Positions 17,928 to 27,349 of a stretch of 64,000 bases of DNA are shown here, piece by piece (position 1 is the first letter of the stretch; each line of letters begins with the position of its first letter). The notes beneath the pieces were generated by a model, which was not told the DNA's origin, ran no database searches, and was given only the letters and a program-made list of their open reading frames with translations. Position numbers and translations under genes: made by a program. This stretch comes from Escherichia sp. ESNIH1 (lineage in GTDB: Bacteria > Pseudomonadota > Gammaproteobacteria > Enterobacterales > Enterobacteriaceae): the NCBI GenBank assembly GCA_002918705.1, contig PQKR01000004.1:248001-312000 (forward strand), in the 5' to 3' direction.

Positions 17928-20900
17928 ATGACAGAACAACAGAAATTGTCCTTCGCCGACCTCAATACTCACCTCGACAATCTTATGCTCCGCGACCGGC
18001 AACGCTTTGCCCGTCGTCTGCACGGCGTGAAGAAGGTTAAAAATCCTGACGCTCAGCAGGCCATCCTGCAGGAGATGGCGCAGGAGATTGCCCAGGCTGC
18101 GACTATTGTTGAGCGGCGGGCGGCGGCACGCCCGGAGATTAGCTATCCGGATAATCTTCCGGTTAGTCAGAAGAAGCAGGATATTCTGGAAGCAATCCGC
18201 GACAACCAGGTGACGATTGTCGCCGGTGAGACCGGTTCGGGTAAAACCACCCAGCTACCAAAAATCTGTATGGAGCTGGGGCGCGGCGTTAAGGGGCTGA
18301 TCGGCCATACCCAGCCGCGACGTCTGGCGGCGCGAACGGTGGCGAATCGTATTGCCGAGGAGCTGAAAAGCGAGCCAGGCGGCGCTATCGGTTATAAGGT
18401 GCGCTTCAGCGATCATGTCAGCGAGAACACGATGGTCAAGCTGATGACCGATGGTATTCTGCTGGCCGAGATCCAGCAGGACCGCCTGCTGATGCAGTAC
18501 GATACTATCATCATCGATGAGGCACACGAGCGCAGCCTCAACATCGATTTTCTGCTGGGTTACTTTAAAGAGCTGCTGCCGAAGCGACCGGATCTGAAGA
18601 TCATCATCACCTCGGCAACCATCGATCCGGAACGCTTCTCGCGCCACTTTAACAACGCGCCGATTATTGAAGTCTCGGGTCGCACCTACCCGGTGGAGGT
18701 GCGCTATCGCCCCATCGTCGAGGAGGCGGATGATACCGAGCGCGATCAGCTGCAGGCTATTTTTGACGCCGTAGACGAGCTGGGACGTGAAAGCCCTGGT
18801 GATATCCTGATCTTTATGAGCGGCGAGCGCGAAATTCGTGACACCGCCGACGCGCTTAACAAGCTTAACCTGCGCCATACCGAGGTGCTGCCGCTCTATG
18901 CGCGTCTGTCGAACAGCGAGCAGAACCGCGTCTTCCAGCCCCACGGCGGACGGCGCATTGTGCTGGCCACCAACGTGGCGGAAACCTCGCTTACCGTGCC
19001 GGGCATCAAGTATGTAATCGATCCAGGCACGGCGCGTATTAGTCGCTACAGCTACCGCACGAAGGTACAGCGTCTGCCGATTGAGCCGGTCTCACAGGCG
19101 TCGGCCAACCAGCGTAAAGGCCGCTGCGGACGCGTATCAGAGGGGATCTGTATTCGTCTCTACTCCGAGGACGATTTCCTCTCGCGTCCGGAGTTCACCG
19201 ATCCGGAGATCCTGCGCACTAACCTCGCGTCGGTCATTTTGCAGATGACCGCCCTCGGGCTGGGCGACATCGCGGCATTCCCGTTTGTGGAGGCGCCGGA
19301 CCGGCGTAACATCCAGGACGGCGTGCGCCTGCTGGAGGAGCTGGGAGCCATCACCACCGATGAGAACCAGACCGCCTACAGGCTTACCGCCCAGGGGCGC
19401 CAGCTGTCGCAGCTGCCGGTGGATCCGCGTCTTGCCCGTATGGTGCTTGAGGCGCAGAAGCTGGGCTGCGTGCGCGAAGCGATGATCATCACCTCCGCGC
19501 TCTCTATTCAGGATCCGCGTGAGCGGCCGATGGACAAGCAGCAGGCGTCCGATGAGAAACATCGCCGCTTCCACGACAAAGAGTCTGACTTTCTCGCCTT
19601 TGTTAACCTGTGGAACTACCTTGGCGAACAGCAGAAAGCGCTGTCGTCGAACCAGTTCCGCCGTCTCTGCCGTACCGACTACCTCAACTATCTGCGGGTA
19701 CGCGAGTGGCAGGATATCTACACCCAGCTGCGCCAGGTGGTGAAAGAGCTGGGTATTGCGGTCAACAGCGAGCCGGCAGAGTACCGCGAGATCCATATCG
19801 CGCTGCTTACTGGCCTGCTGTCGCATATCGGTATGAAGGATGCCGACAAGCAGGAGTTTACCGGCGCACGCAACGCTCGCTTCTCCATCTTCCCCGGCTC
19901 CGGCCTGTTTAAAAAGCCGCCGAAGTGGACGATGGTCGCCGAGCTGGTAGAGACCAGCCGCCTGTGGGGGCGTATCGCCGCCCGCATCGATCCGGAGTGG
20001 GTGGAGCCGGTAGCCCAGCATCTGCTCAAGCGCTCGTACAGCGAGCCGCACTGGGAGCGGGCCCAGGGGGCGGTGATGGCGACGGAGAAGGTCACCGTTT
20101 ACGGCCTGCCGGTGGTGGCCGCGCGTAAGGTTAACTACAGCCAGATCGATCCGGCGCTTAGCCGCGAGCTGTTTATCCGCCATGCGTTGGTAGAGGGCGA
20201 CTGGCAGACCCGGCACGCCTTCTTCCGCGAAAACCTGAAGTTGCGCACCGAAATTGAAGAGCTGGAGCATAAATCGCGCCGCCGCGACATTCTGGTGGAT
20301 GACGATACGCTGTTTGAATTTTACGATCAGCGCATCAGCGTCGATGCCATCTCCGCCCGTCATTTTGACAGCTGGTGGAAGAAGGCCAGCCGCGAGACGC
20401 CGGATCTGCTCAACTTTGAAAAGAGCATGCTGATTAAAGAGGGCGCAGAACAGGTCAGCAAGCTGGATTACCCCAACTTCTGGCATCAGGGCAATCTGAA
20501 GCTGCGTCTGAGCTACCAGTTTGAGCCGGGCGCGGACGCCGACGGCGTAACGGTGCACATTCCGCTGCCGCTGCTGAACCAGGTGGAGGAGAGCGGGTTT
20601 GAGTGGCAGATCCCTGGCCTGCGCCGGGAGCTGATTATCGCCCTGATCAAGTCGCTGCCGAAACCGATCCGCCGTAACTTTGTCCCCGCGCCCAACTATG
20701 CCGAGGCGTTTCTGGGCCGCGTCACACCGCTTGAGCTGCCGCTTCTGGATGCCCTGGAGCGCGAACTGCGTCGCATGACCGGCGTCACCGTCGATCGCGA
20801 GGCGTGGCAGTGGGAGCAGGTGCCCGATCACCTGAAGATCAGCTTCCGGGTGGTGGATGACAAAAACCGCAAGCTGCAAGAGGGGCGTGACCTGACGGCG

Positions 20901-21830
20901 CTGAAGGAGAGCCTGAAGGGCAAAGTGCAGGAGACGCTCTCGGCGGTGGCCGATGACGGCATCGAGCAGAGCGGGCTGCATATCTGGAGCTTCGGCACCC
21001 TCGCCCAGAGCTATGAGCAGAAGCGCGGCAACTATAAGGTGAAGGCCTGGCCAGCGCTGGTGGACGAGCGCGACAGCGTGGCGATCAAGCTGTTTGATAA
21101 CCCGCTGGAGCAGGAGCAGGCCATGTGGCGCGGCCTGCGCCGTCTGCTGCTGCTGAACATCCCGTCGCCGATTAAGTATCTGCACGAGAAGCTACCCAAC
21201 AAAGCCAAGCTGGGGCTCTACTTTAACCCCTATGGCAAGGTGCTGGATCTGATCGACGACTGTATCGCCTGCGGCGTGGATAAGCTGATCCACGAGGCGG
21301 GCGGCCCGGTATGGACGGAGGAGGGTTTCGCCGCTCTGCACGAGAAGGTGCGCGCCGAGCTTAACGAGACGGTGGTGGAAATTGCCAAACAGGTAGAGCA
21401 GATCCTGACCGCAGTGTTCAATATCAATAAGCGTCTGAAGGGGCGCGTGGATATGACTATGGCGCTGGGGCTGTCGGATGTGAAAGCTCAGATGTCAGGC
21501 CTGGTCTATCGCGGCTTTGTCACCGGCAACGGTTTTACCCGCCTGGGCGATACCCTGCGTTATCTGCAGGCCATCGAAAAACGGCTGGAGAAGCTGGCAG
21601 TGGATCCGCATCGCGACCGTGCTCAGATGCTGAAGGTGGAGCAGGTTCAGCAGGCGTGGCAGCAGTGGTTGAACAAGCTGCCGCCCGCCCGCCGCAACGA
21701 TGAGGACGTGCAGGCGATCCGCTGGATGATCGAGGAGCTACGGGTGAGCTTCTTTGCTCAGCAGCTGGGGACGCCGTACCCGATATCGGACAAGCGTATC
21801 CTACAGGCGATGGAGCAGATCACTGGCTAA
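17928..21830 (+). CDS. hrpA: ATP-dependent RNA helicase HrpA
   Basis: A 1300-residue DEAH/RHA helicase, the same length as E. coli HrpA. Motif I GETGSGKTT is near residue 100, motif II DEAH near 196, SAT near 228, and motif VI QRKGRCGR near 390; winged-helix, ratchet, OB and a long C-terminal extension follow. HrpA is linked to fimbrial mRNA processing and to rescue of stalled, collided ribosomes. The ATG at 17928 (MTEQQKLSF) matches E. coli; a TTG five codons upstream is in frame but unsupported. The last codons are part of a tandem 129-bp duplication that continues downstream. Confidence 0.97.
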   Translation: MTEQQKLSFADLNTHLDNLMLRDRQRFARRLHGVKKVKNPDAQQAILQEMAQEIAQAATIVERRAAARPEISYPDNLPVSQKKQDILEAIRDNQVTIVAGETGSGKTTQLPKICMELGRGVKGLIGHTQPRRLAARTVANRIAEELKSEPGGAIGYKVRFSDHVSENTMVKLMTDGILLAEIQQDRLLMQYDTIIIDEAHERSLNIDFLLGYFKELLPKRPDLKIIITSATIDPERFSRHFNNAPIIEVSGRTYPVEVRYRPIVEEADDTERDQLQAIFDAVDELGRESPGDILIFMSGEREIRDTADALNKLNLRHTEVLPLYARLSNSEQNRVFQPHGGRRIVLATNVAETSLTVPGIKYVIDPGTARISRYSYRTKVQRLPIEPVSQASANQRKGRCGRVSEGICIRLYSEDDFLSRPEFTDPEILRTNLASVILQMTALGLGDIAAFPFVEAPDRRNIQDGVRLLEELGAITTDENQTAYRLTAQGRQLSQLPVDPRLARMVLEAQKLGCVREAMIITSALSIQDPRERPMDKQQASDEKHRRFHDKESDFLAFVNLWNYLGEQQKALSSNQFRRLCRTDYLNYLRVREWQDIYTQLRQVVKELGIAVNSEPAEYREIHIALLTGLLSHIGMKDADKQEFTGARNARFSIFPGSGLFKKPPKWTMVAELVETSRLWGRIAARIDPEWVEPVAQHLLKRSYSEPHWERAQGAVMATEKVTVYGLPVVAARKVNYSQIDPALSRELFIRHALVEGDWQTRHAFFRENLKLRTEIEELEHKSRRRDILVDDDTLFEFYDQRISVDAISARHFDSWWKKASRETPDLLNFEKSMLIKEGAEQVSKLDYPNFWHQGNLKLRLSYQFEPGADADGVTVHIPLPLLNQVEESGFEWQIPGLRRELIIALIKSLPKPIRRNFVPAPNYAEAFLGRVTPLELPLLDALERELRRMTGVTVDREAWQWEQVPDHLKISFRVVDDKNRKLQEGRDLTALKESLKGKVQETLSAVADDGIEQSGLHIWSFGTLAQSYEQKRGNYKVKAWPALVDERDSVAIKLFDNPLEQEQAMWRGLRRLLLLNIPSPIKYLHEKLPNKAKLGLYFNPYGKVLDLIDDCIACGVDKLIHEAGGPVWTEEGFAALHEKVRAELNETVVEIAKQVEQILTAVFNINKRLKGRVDMTMALGLSDVKAQMSGLVYRGFVTGNGFTRLGDTLRYLQAIEKRLEKLAVDPHRDRAQMLKVEQVQQAWQQWLNKLPPARRNDEDVQAIRWMIEELRVSFFAQQLGTPYPISDKRILQAMEQITG

Positions 21831-22078
21831 CAGTGTGCCCGGTGGCGCTGCGCTTACCGGGCCTACAGGAGTCTGCATACCGGGTAGGCCCGGCAAGCCT
21901 GCCGCCACCGGGCGTTGACCCGGTTTCGAGTGGTCGCTATGGAGCAGATCTCCGGCTAACAGTGTGCCCGGTGGCGCTGCGCTTACCGGGCCTACGAAAG
22001 CCTGCATACCGTGTAGGCCCGGCAAGGCTTGCCGCCGCCGGGCATTAACCCTGTTACCGGTGCGGCGATAGAGCAGAG
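21810..22078. repeat. 129-bp tandem repeat combining hrpA 3' end and REP/BIME sequence
   Basis: The segment starting ATGGAGCAGATC recurs at 21810 and 21939, and a short copy (ATAGAGCAGAG) at 22068, an exact 129-bp period. Each unit holds the hrpA terminal codons and two inverted REP-like arms (GTGCCCGGTGGCGCTGCGC and GGTAGGCCCGGCAAGCCTG type). Copy 1 encodes ...MEQITG-stop and is the live gene end; copy 2 encodes ...MEQISG-stop, like the E. coli protein, but is out of reach of translation. The array fills the space between hrpA and the convergent efflux operon. Confidence 0.88.
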
Positions 22079-22080
22079 GT

Positions 22081-23463
22081 TCAGAGTTGTCCCGACCATC
22101 CGCCGCCCAGTGCCCGATAAAGGTCGATCTGCGCCAGCAGCACGCTGTTCTTCACCTGCACCACGTTGAGCTGGGCCGAGAAGAGGGTGCGCTGGGCGTC
22201 TAACACGTCCAGATAGGAGGAGTAGCCGTTCTGGTAACGATTCTGCGCAATGCGCAGCGTCTCGTCTGCCACTTCTACCTGCGCCTGAAGCTCGGTCAGC
22301 TGCTCCTGCAGGCGCGCAATGGCGTCCAGGCTATCGTTTACCTCTTTGAAGGCGTTGCGCACCGTACGCTCATAGCTATAAAGCGCCTGGTTGCGCTGTG
22401 ACTGTGAAACATCTACCTGCGCATTCAGCGCCTGGCGATTAAGCAGCGGGGCGAGAATGCTGCCGCCAACGCTCCACAGCCGCAGCGGATTATCTAATAA
22501 ACCCGCCAGGGTATCGTCCTGAACCGAACCGCCTGCGGTTAAGTTCAGCGACGGTAGCAGCTGTGCCTGCGAAACGGCAAGGGTGGCGTCTGCGGCAATC
22601 AGCTCCCGCTGCGCCTGGACGATATCCGGCCGGCGATTAAGCAGCGTGGAGGGGAGCTGGCCGGGAATGCGCAGCGGAGTCAGTTTATCAAACTCGTCGC
22701 TGCGCCGGATGCCGCCGGGATTATCGCCAATCAGCACGCTCAGGGCGTTCTCCTGCTCGGTAATCTGATGCTGGATCTGCGGGATCTGCGCCCGGGTAGC
22801 GCGCAGCTCAGAGTCCGACTGCATTAGCTCCAGCCGTGAACTGTAGCCCGCCTCGTACTGGCGCTGAGCGAGGGTAAACGCCTCTTCACGTGCCTTCAGC
22901 GTCGACTGAGTAACACGCAGCTGTTCATCGAGCGAAAGCAGCGTGACGTAGCCCGTCGCCACTGACGAGGCTACGGTCAGGTTTGCTGCCGCAGCGGCGG
23001 CCTGCTGCGCCTCAAGCGAGGCCTGCGCAGCTCTGGCCGTGCTGCGGTTGGCCCCCCATAGATCCACATCATAACTGGCAGAGAGGTTACCCCGATAGAG
23101 CGTGCTATACACCGGCAGGCCGGTGGCCGCAGATTGCGCCCGTGCTCGCGTACCGCTGAGGCCGGCGTCCAGGGTCGGGAAGAGACTACCCTCGGCGGCG
23201 TATACTCGCGCCTGGTACTCGTTTACCCGCTCGCGGGCGATCAAGATATCGCTGTTATAACGCAGCGCCTGATCCACGTACTGGTTAAGCTGGCTATCGT
23301 GGAAGCTGCGCCACCAGACCGCCTCGGCCTGACTGGCTGGTCCCACGCTGCTGCGCCATTGCGCAGGGATCTTCAGGCTGGGTTTGGCGGGCTCTACATC
23401 AACCGACTGGCAGGCCGCTAAGGTAACGCATAACGCTAAAAGAGCGGGACGAAACGGCCTCAT
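22081..23463 (-). CDS. outer-membrane efflux lipoprotein (NodT/OprM family)
   Basis: A 460-residue TolC-like outer-membrane factor with lipobox LAAC (Cys18). Two outer-membrane-factor repeats are visible, with helical hairpins such as RERVNEYQARVYAAEGSLFP (about 77-96) and QAQRELIAADATLAVSQAQLLPSLNL (about 283-308). It is the third gene of the operon MFS (26249) - HlyD adaptor - this factor, and its start overlaps the adaptor stop by four bases (ATGA). The trio should form a closed tripartite pump that does not need TolC. Substrates are unknown; aromatic acids or drugs are the usual cargo of such sets. Confidence 0.92.
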   Translation of the reverse strand: MRPFRPALLALCVTLAACQSVDVEPAKPSLKIPAQWRSSVGPASQAEAVWWRSFHDSQLNQYVDQALRYNSDILIARERVNEYQARVYAAEGSLFPTLDAGLSGTRARAQSAATGLPVYSTLYRGNLSASYDVDLWGANRSTARAAQASLEAQQAAAAAANLTVASSVATGYVTLLSLDEQLRVTQSTLKAREEAFTLAQRQYEAGYSSRLELMQSDSELRATRAQIPQIQHQITEQENALSVLIGDNPGGIRRSDEFDKLTPLRIPGQLPSTLLNRRPDIVQAQRELIAADATLAVSQAQLLPSLNLTAGGSVQDDTLAGLLDNPLRLWSVGGSILAPLLNRQALNAQVDVSQSQRNQALYSYERTVRNAFKEVNDSLDAIARLQEQLTELQAQVEVADETLRIAQNRYQNGYSSYLDVLDAQRTLFSAQLNVVQVKNSVLLAQIDLYRALGGGWSGQL

Positions 23464-24539
23464 TTCGCCTCCCGGGTATCAATATGCACCTGCACCGACA
23501 TGCCGGGACGCAAACGCTGGATCTGCTCCGCGTTTCCTTCTACCGCAATACGAACCGGAATACGCTGGGCAATCTTCACAAAGTTGCCGGTGGCGTTATC
23601 CGGCGAAATAGCGCTGAACTCGACCCCGGTGGCGGGCGAGATAGATTCCACATGGCCTGAGAAGGCCTGGTTATTCAGCGCATCTACGGTAAAGCGCACG
23701 GGCAGGCCGGTATGCACGTTGGCGAGCTGCGTCTCTTTCAGGTTAGCGATAACCCAGCGTTGAGAGGGCACCAGCGAGGTGAGGTGCGTGCCTGCCGTTA
23801 CGTAGGCACCAAGACGCACCGCCATCTGCCCAAGCTGTCCGTCGCGCGGGGCGACGATACGGGTGTTTTGCAAATCGATCTGCGCCAGCTCCAGCGCCGC
23901 CTGCGCATTCTCCACGTCGGCCTGCAGCGCCGCGCGGTTGACGATAACCGTTTGCAGATCCTGGCGTGACGTCTCAAGCGTGGCCCGGGCCTGCGCGATA
24001 TCGGCGCTGCCCTGCGCCGCGCTCGCCAGCGCCGCATCGCGTTCACGAATCGACAGGGAACCATCTGCCGTGAGATTTTTCACCCGGCGTAAATCCGCCT
24101 GCGACTTCTGGTTTTGTGCCTGGGCGTTTTGCAGCGCGGCCTCGTTACGCGTGATCACCGCTTCGGCGCTTTTGCGCTGCTGCAGGTTATTATTCAGTGC
24201 CGCCACCTTCATCGCCAGCTGGGCTTCGGCCTGATGCACACGCTGGTTGTAGATGCGATCGTCAATCTGCACCAGCAGATCGCCGCGCTTTACCACGGTA
24301 AAATCCTGCACCTTCACCTCGGTGATATAGCCATTAACCTGTGGGCTGATAAAGGTGGTCTGGCCGCGCACGTAGGCGTTATCGGTAAACTGGGTATGGC
24401 GGGTAAACGGCGGTAGTTGCCAGGCGTAGAGGATCACCAGTACGCCCACAATGCCAATGGCGGCGGCGGCAAAAATCGAAACCACCCGCAGGTTGCTGCG
24501 AGTATGTGCCTGCTCTTTAGCGGCATCCTGCTGACTCAT
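23460..24539 (-). CDS. HlyD/EmrA-family periplasmic adaptor
   Basis: A 359-residue membrane-fusion protein. One N-terminal membrane helix (VVSIFAAAAIGIVGVLVILYAW, about 19-40) is followed by a lipoyl half (GYITEVKVQDFTVVKRGDLLVQIDD, about 77-101), a long coiled-coil hairpin (about 110-220), the second lipoyl half (TRIVAPRDGQLGQMAVRLGAYV), and a beta-barrel. The ATG at 24539 has AGGAG upstream. It links the MFS pump (previous gene) to the outer-membrane lipoprotein (next gene, four-base overlap). Confidence 0.93.
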   Translation of the reverse strand: MSQQDAAKEQAHTRSNLRVVSIFAAAAIGIVGVLVILYAWQLPPFTRHTQFTDNAYVRGQTTFISPQVNGYITEVKVQDFTVVKRGDLLVQIDDRIYNQRVHQAEAQLAMKVAALNNNLQQRKSAEAVITRNEAALQNAQAQNQKSQADLRRVKNLTADGSLSIRERDAALASAAQGSADIAQARATLETSRQDLQTVIVNRAALQADVENAQAALELAQIDLQNTRIVAPRDGQLGQMAVRLGAYVTAGTHLTSLVPSQRWVIANLKETQLANVHTGLPVRFTVDALNNQAFSGHVESISPATGVEFSAISPDNATGNFVKIAQRIPVRIAVEGNAEQIQRLRPGMSVQVHIDTREAK

Positions 24540-24584
24540 AACCACTCCTGTTGTAACACTGCTCTCATTAATGCGCTTCCAATT

Positions 24585-26249
24585 CTATTTCGGGGTGTTC
24601 ACTGCTTTTTTTAGGGCTAAACGGGCGGTAATACGCAGCCGCAGCAGTCGCCATAGGATCCACAGCAGGGTGGCGGCGGCAACGGTAGCGGTCAGCATAT
24701 AAGTATCGTTATAAGCGAGAATATTTGCTTCGATAGAGCTGACGTTTTGTAGCTGGGCGATAGCCTGAGCGTTGAGTAGCGTGGTGTCGCCAATCAGATT
24801 TTGGTACAGCCGGGTGTAGATCTGAATGCGCTCGGTCACCAGCGGATCGAGGGAGGTAAGCTGATCCGCCAGCAGGCTGGAGTGATACTTCTCCCGCCAC
24901 ACCTGGAAGGTGCCCAGCACCGCCGAGCCCAGCAGGCCGCCGAGGTTTTGGCTCATACCAAACAGCACCGAGAAGCTCACCAGATTGCGCGGCTCGGTCA
25001 CTACGCTGCCGATGCCCGCCAGCATTGCCGGAGCAAGGAAGAAGGCGCTGCCAAAGCCGAGCAGGAACTGGCTTACCATAAACTGATCGGGACGGGTAAG
25101 GCTCGTTGACTGGCTGTCGAGCAGGGAGGCAACGATCATCACCGCCAGCGAGGTCACGATCGGCCAGGCCAGGCGCTGCGGCTTAATAGTCAGGCAGCTG
25201 GCGACAATGCCGCAGACGATGCCAGCAAAAATGGCCCAGGCCAGGTTCGTCATCTGTTCATTTTGCAGACCGATATATTGCAGCCAGCCGATGGCACCGC
25301 TGTTCTGCTCTGCCAGCACGATGCGGATCAGGATCATGATCAGCCCCAGACGCACGATACTGCCGCTGGAGAGCCAGCGGGTATTGAGCAGTGGGTTGCT
25401 GCGATTGTGCTCAAAGACAATGGCGCTAACGATAAGCACCAGCGCCCCCGCCAGCGCCCAGCCGAGCCACGGTGTTTCGAACCACCACTCCAGCCGCCCC
25501 AGTGACAGTACGGCACAGAGCAGGGCCATGCCCGGAGCAAAAAGAATAAAAGTGATGAAATCCTTCTTCTCAAACACTTTTTTGCGATCGCCCGGCGGGA
25601 GCTTAAGCATCACTACACAGGCAAGAGAGACCAGCGCCAGCCCGAGCTCAAACAGATACAGCCCGCGCCACTCATCGGTTTGCAGCAGCTCTGTAGAGAA
25701 GAGCCTTGCCATTGGGATAGCCAGCGACGAGCCGGTAATGCCGATGGTTAACGCCTTGAGGCGGTGGCGGGCGGGCCAGGCCTGTATCTGATAGTAGATC
25801 CCCAGCGAGCTTAGGGCCGCCGCGACCATGCCGTGCGCCGCCCGCACCATTATCGCCGAACTGAGATCGTTGACGAAGAGGTGAAAAAAGGTCACCAGCA
25901 CATAGAGCACCAGAAACCCTTCGGTAAAGGCGCGCAGGCCATACTGCTGGCGGAACTTTACCAGCAGGAGGTTGATCGAGACGTTGGTCATGACGTAGAC
26001 CGCCGGTAGCCAGGCGATCTCTGTTGACCATGCGGCAAAGGTGCCCTGCAAATTTTGCAGATTAGCCGAAACCATCGCATTGCCCAGCGCGCCGGTCAGG
26101 CATACCAGCAGGCCCACGATGCCATAGGCAATACGTTTAGGAATGGGGTGAAGCGGCGTTGAGGGGGACCCCAGCAGCATCGGTTTTTCATGCGGAGCCC
26201 ATTCACGCGGAGCATAGGGGTCGCGTTTCGTTGGCCGTTGGTCATCCAT
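24585..26249 (-). CDS. DHA2-family MFS transporter, EmrB-like
   Basis: A 554-residue permease with about 14 predicted membrane helices, the hallmark of DHA2 exporters. The N-terminal 40 residues are hydrophilic and proline-rich and lie in the cytoplasm. The first helices start at RIAYGIVGLLVCLTGALG. The motif-C-type glycine-rich helix is degenerate (VAAALSSLGIYYQIQAW region). It is the first gene of the tripartite efflux operon, 45 bp before the adaptor. It is not close to E. coli EmrB; similar operons occur in Enterobacter and Klebsiella. No regulator gene is adjacent. Confidence 0.87.
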   Translation of the reverse strand: MDDQRPTKRDPYAPREWAPHEKPMLLGSPSTPLHPIPKRIAYGIVGLLVCLTGALGNAMVSANLQNLQGTFAAWSTEIAWLPAVYVMTNVSINLLLVKFRQQYGLRAFTEGFLVLYVLVTFFHLFVNDLSSAIMVRAAHGMVAAALSSLGIYYQIQAWPARHRLKALTIGITGSSLAIPMARLFSTELLQTDEWRGLYLFELGLALVSLACVVMLKLPPGDRKKVFEKKDFITFILFAPGMALLCAVLSLGRLEWWFETPWLGWALAGALVLIVSAIVFEHNRSNPLLNTRWLSSGSIVRLGLIMILIRIVLAEQNSGAIGWLQYIGLQNEQMTNLAWAIFAGIVCGIVASCLTIKPQRLAWPIVTSLAVMIVASLLDSQSTSLTRPDQFMVSQFLLGFGSAFFLAPAMLAGIGSVVTEPRNLVSFSVLFGMSQNLGGLLGSAVLGTFQVWREKYHSSLLADQLTSLDPLVTERIQIYTRLYQNLIGDTTLLNAQAIAQLQNVSSIEANILAYNDTYMLTATVAAATLLWILWRLLRLRITARLALKKAVNTPK

Positions 26250-26409
26250 AGATTGTTAACATCAAGCGTTCTGCATTAGGTAAGTGTACTCGTGATATTG
26301 AATATTTAGCAGAATAATCAATAAAGCGAAATCAGCGATTAGGAGAGATCGCCTTTTCTTTACCTTGGGCTTTGTTACCCTGTAACGATATATCCTACAG
26401 GAGGTGACG

Positions 26410-27213
26410 ATGTTTATGACCCGCTTTCCAACGCTGCCAGAAAACACGCTGGCGGCAGTAAACGTGCTGGGACACTGGCTAGCACAGAATGCGTTCGAGG
26501 GTAAGCCGCTGCCCGCTCAGGCCGACTGTATCGTTCTGGCAGGCAACGCCGTGATCCCAACGATTGATGCTGCCTGCGAGTTGGCGGCGTCATACAAGAT
26601 ACCGCTAGTCATCAGCGGCGGCATCGGCCACTCCACGCCTTTCCTCTACTCGGCCATCGCCCGCCACCCGCGCTATAACAAAGTGCGCACCACCGGGCGT
26701 ACCGAGGCGGCAATCATTGGTGATATTGCCCGCCAGTTCTGGAAAATTCCCGCAGAGAAACTGATTCTGGAGGAGCGGTCAACCAACTGCGGCGAAAATG
26801 CGCGCTTCTCCTGGGCGCTGATCCGCGAGCGTAGCCTGGATGTAAAAACGCTGGTGGTTGTGCAGGATCCCACCATGCAGCGCCGGACGATGGCCACCTT
26901 TGCCCGCGTGCAGGCAGATACTCACGATGATGTGTGCTGCGTCAGCTATCCGGGTTTTACGCCGAGACTCGTCAACGACGGCAATACATTGACCTTCCTG
27001 CCGAAAAAAGAGGGACTCTGGCCGGTTGAACGTTACCTTTCGCTGATCCCCGGTGAGCTGGTAAGGCTGCGGGATGATAGCGAGGGCTATGGCCCAAACG
27101 GGCGCGGTTTTATCGTTCATGTCGATATGCCTGATGAGATTGCTCGTGCATGGCAGGTTATGCAGGCCGATGAGACGCTGATCCCAACCCTACGCGCGCG
27201 CGCCCTAATATAA
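26410..27213 (+). CDS. ydcF: YdcF, DUF218-family protein
   Basis: A 267-residue soluble protein collinear with E. coli YdcF (266 residues). The DUF218 core shows DCIVLAGNAVIPTIDAACEL (about 38-57), ISGGIGHSTPFLYSAI, TGRTEAAIIGDI and ERSTNCGENARFSWALI, a Rossmann-like fold reported to bind S-adenosylmethionine in E. coli, with no known reaction. AGGAGG (26399-26404) precedes ATGs at 26410 and 26416; the first is taken. It lies between the efflux operon and aldA, near its E. coli position (hrpA-ydcF-aldA). Confidence 0.93.
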   Translation: MFMTRFPTLPENTLAAVNVLGHWLAQNAFEGKPLPAQADCIVLAGNAVIPTIDAACELAASYKIPLVISGGIGHSTPFLYSAIARHPRYNKVRTTGRTEAAIIGDIARQFWKIPAEKLILEERSTNCGENARFSWALIRERSLDVKTLVVVQDPTMQRRTMATFARVQADTHDDVCCVSYPGFTPRLVNDGNTLTFLPKKEGLWPVERYLSLIPGELVRLRDDSEGYGPNGRGFIVHVDMPDEIARAWQVMQADETLIPTLRARALI

Positions 27214-27349
27214 ATGGCTGATGTACTGTGCTGTTTATTATGAGTTCACTCACAAATTCCGTCTGTTGCTCTGGGAATTATCCGACACCCCTGTAAATCT
27301 TTAACAACGCGTTTACTTGTTAAAAACAATACCATTACAGGAGCAGGAC

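Noticed and set aside
19137-21185. 682-codon open frame antisense to hrpA
   Set aside because: It mirrors a high-GC conserved gene; the translation is Leu/Gln/Arg/His-rich without any domain, and hrpA is nearly identical to its E. coli orthologue on the other strand.
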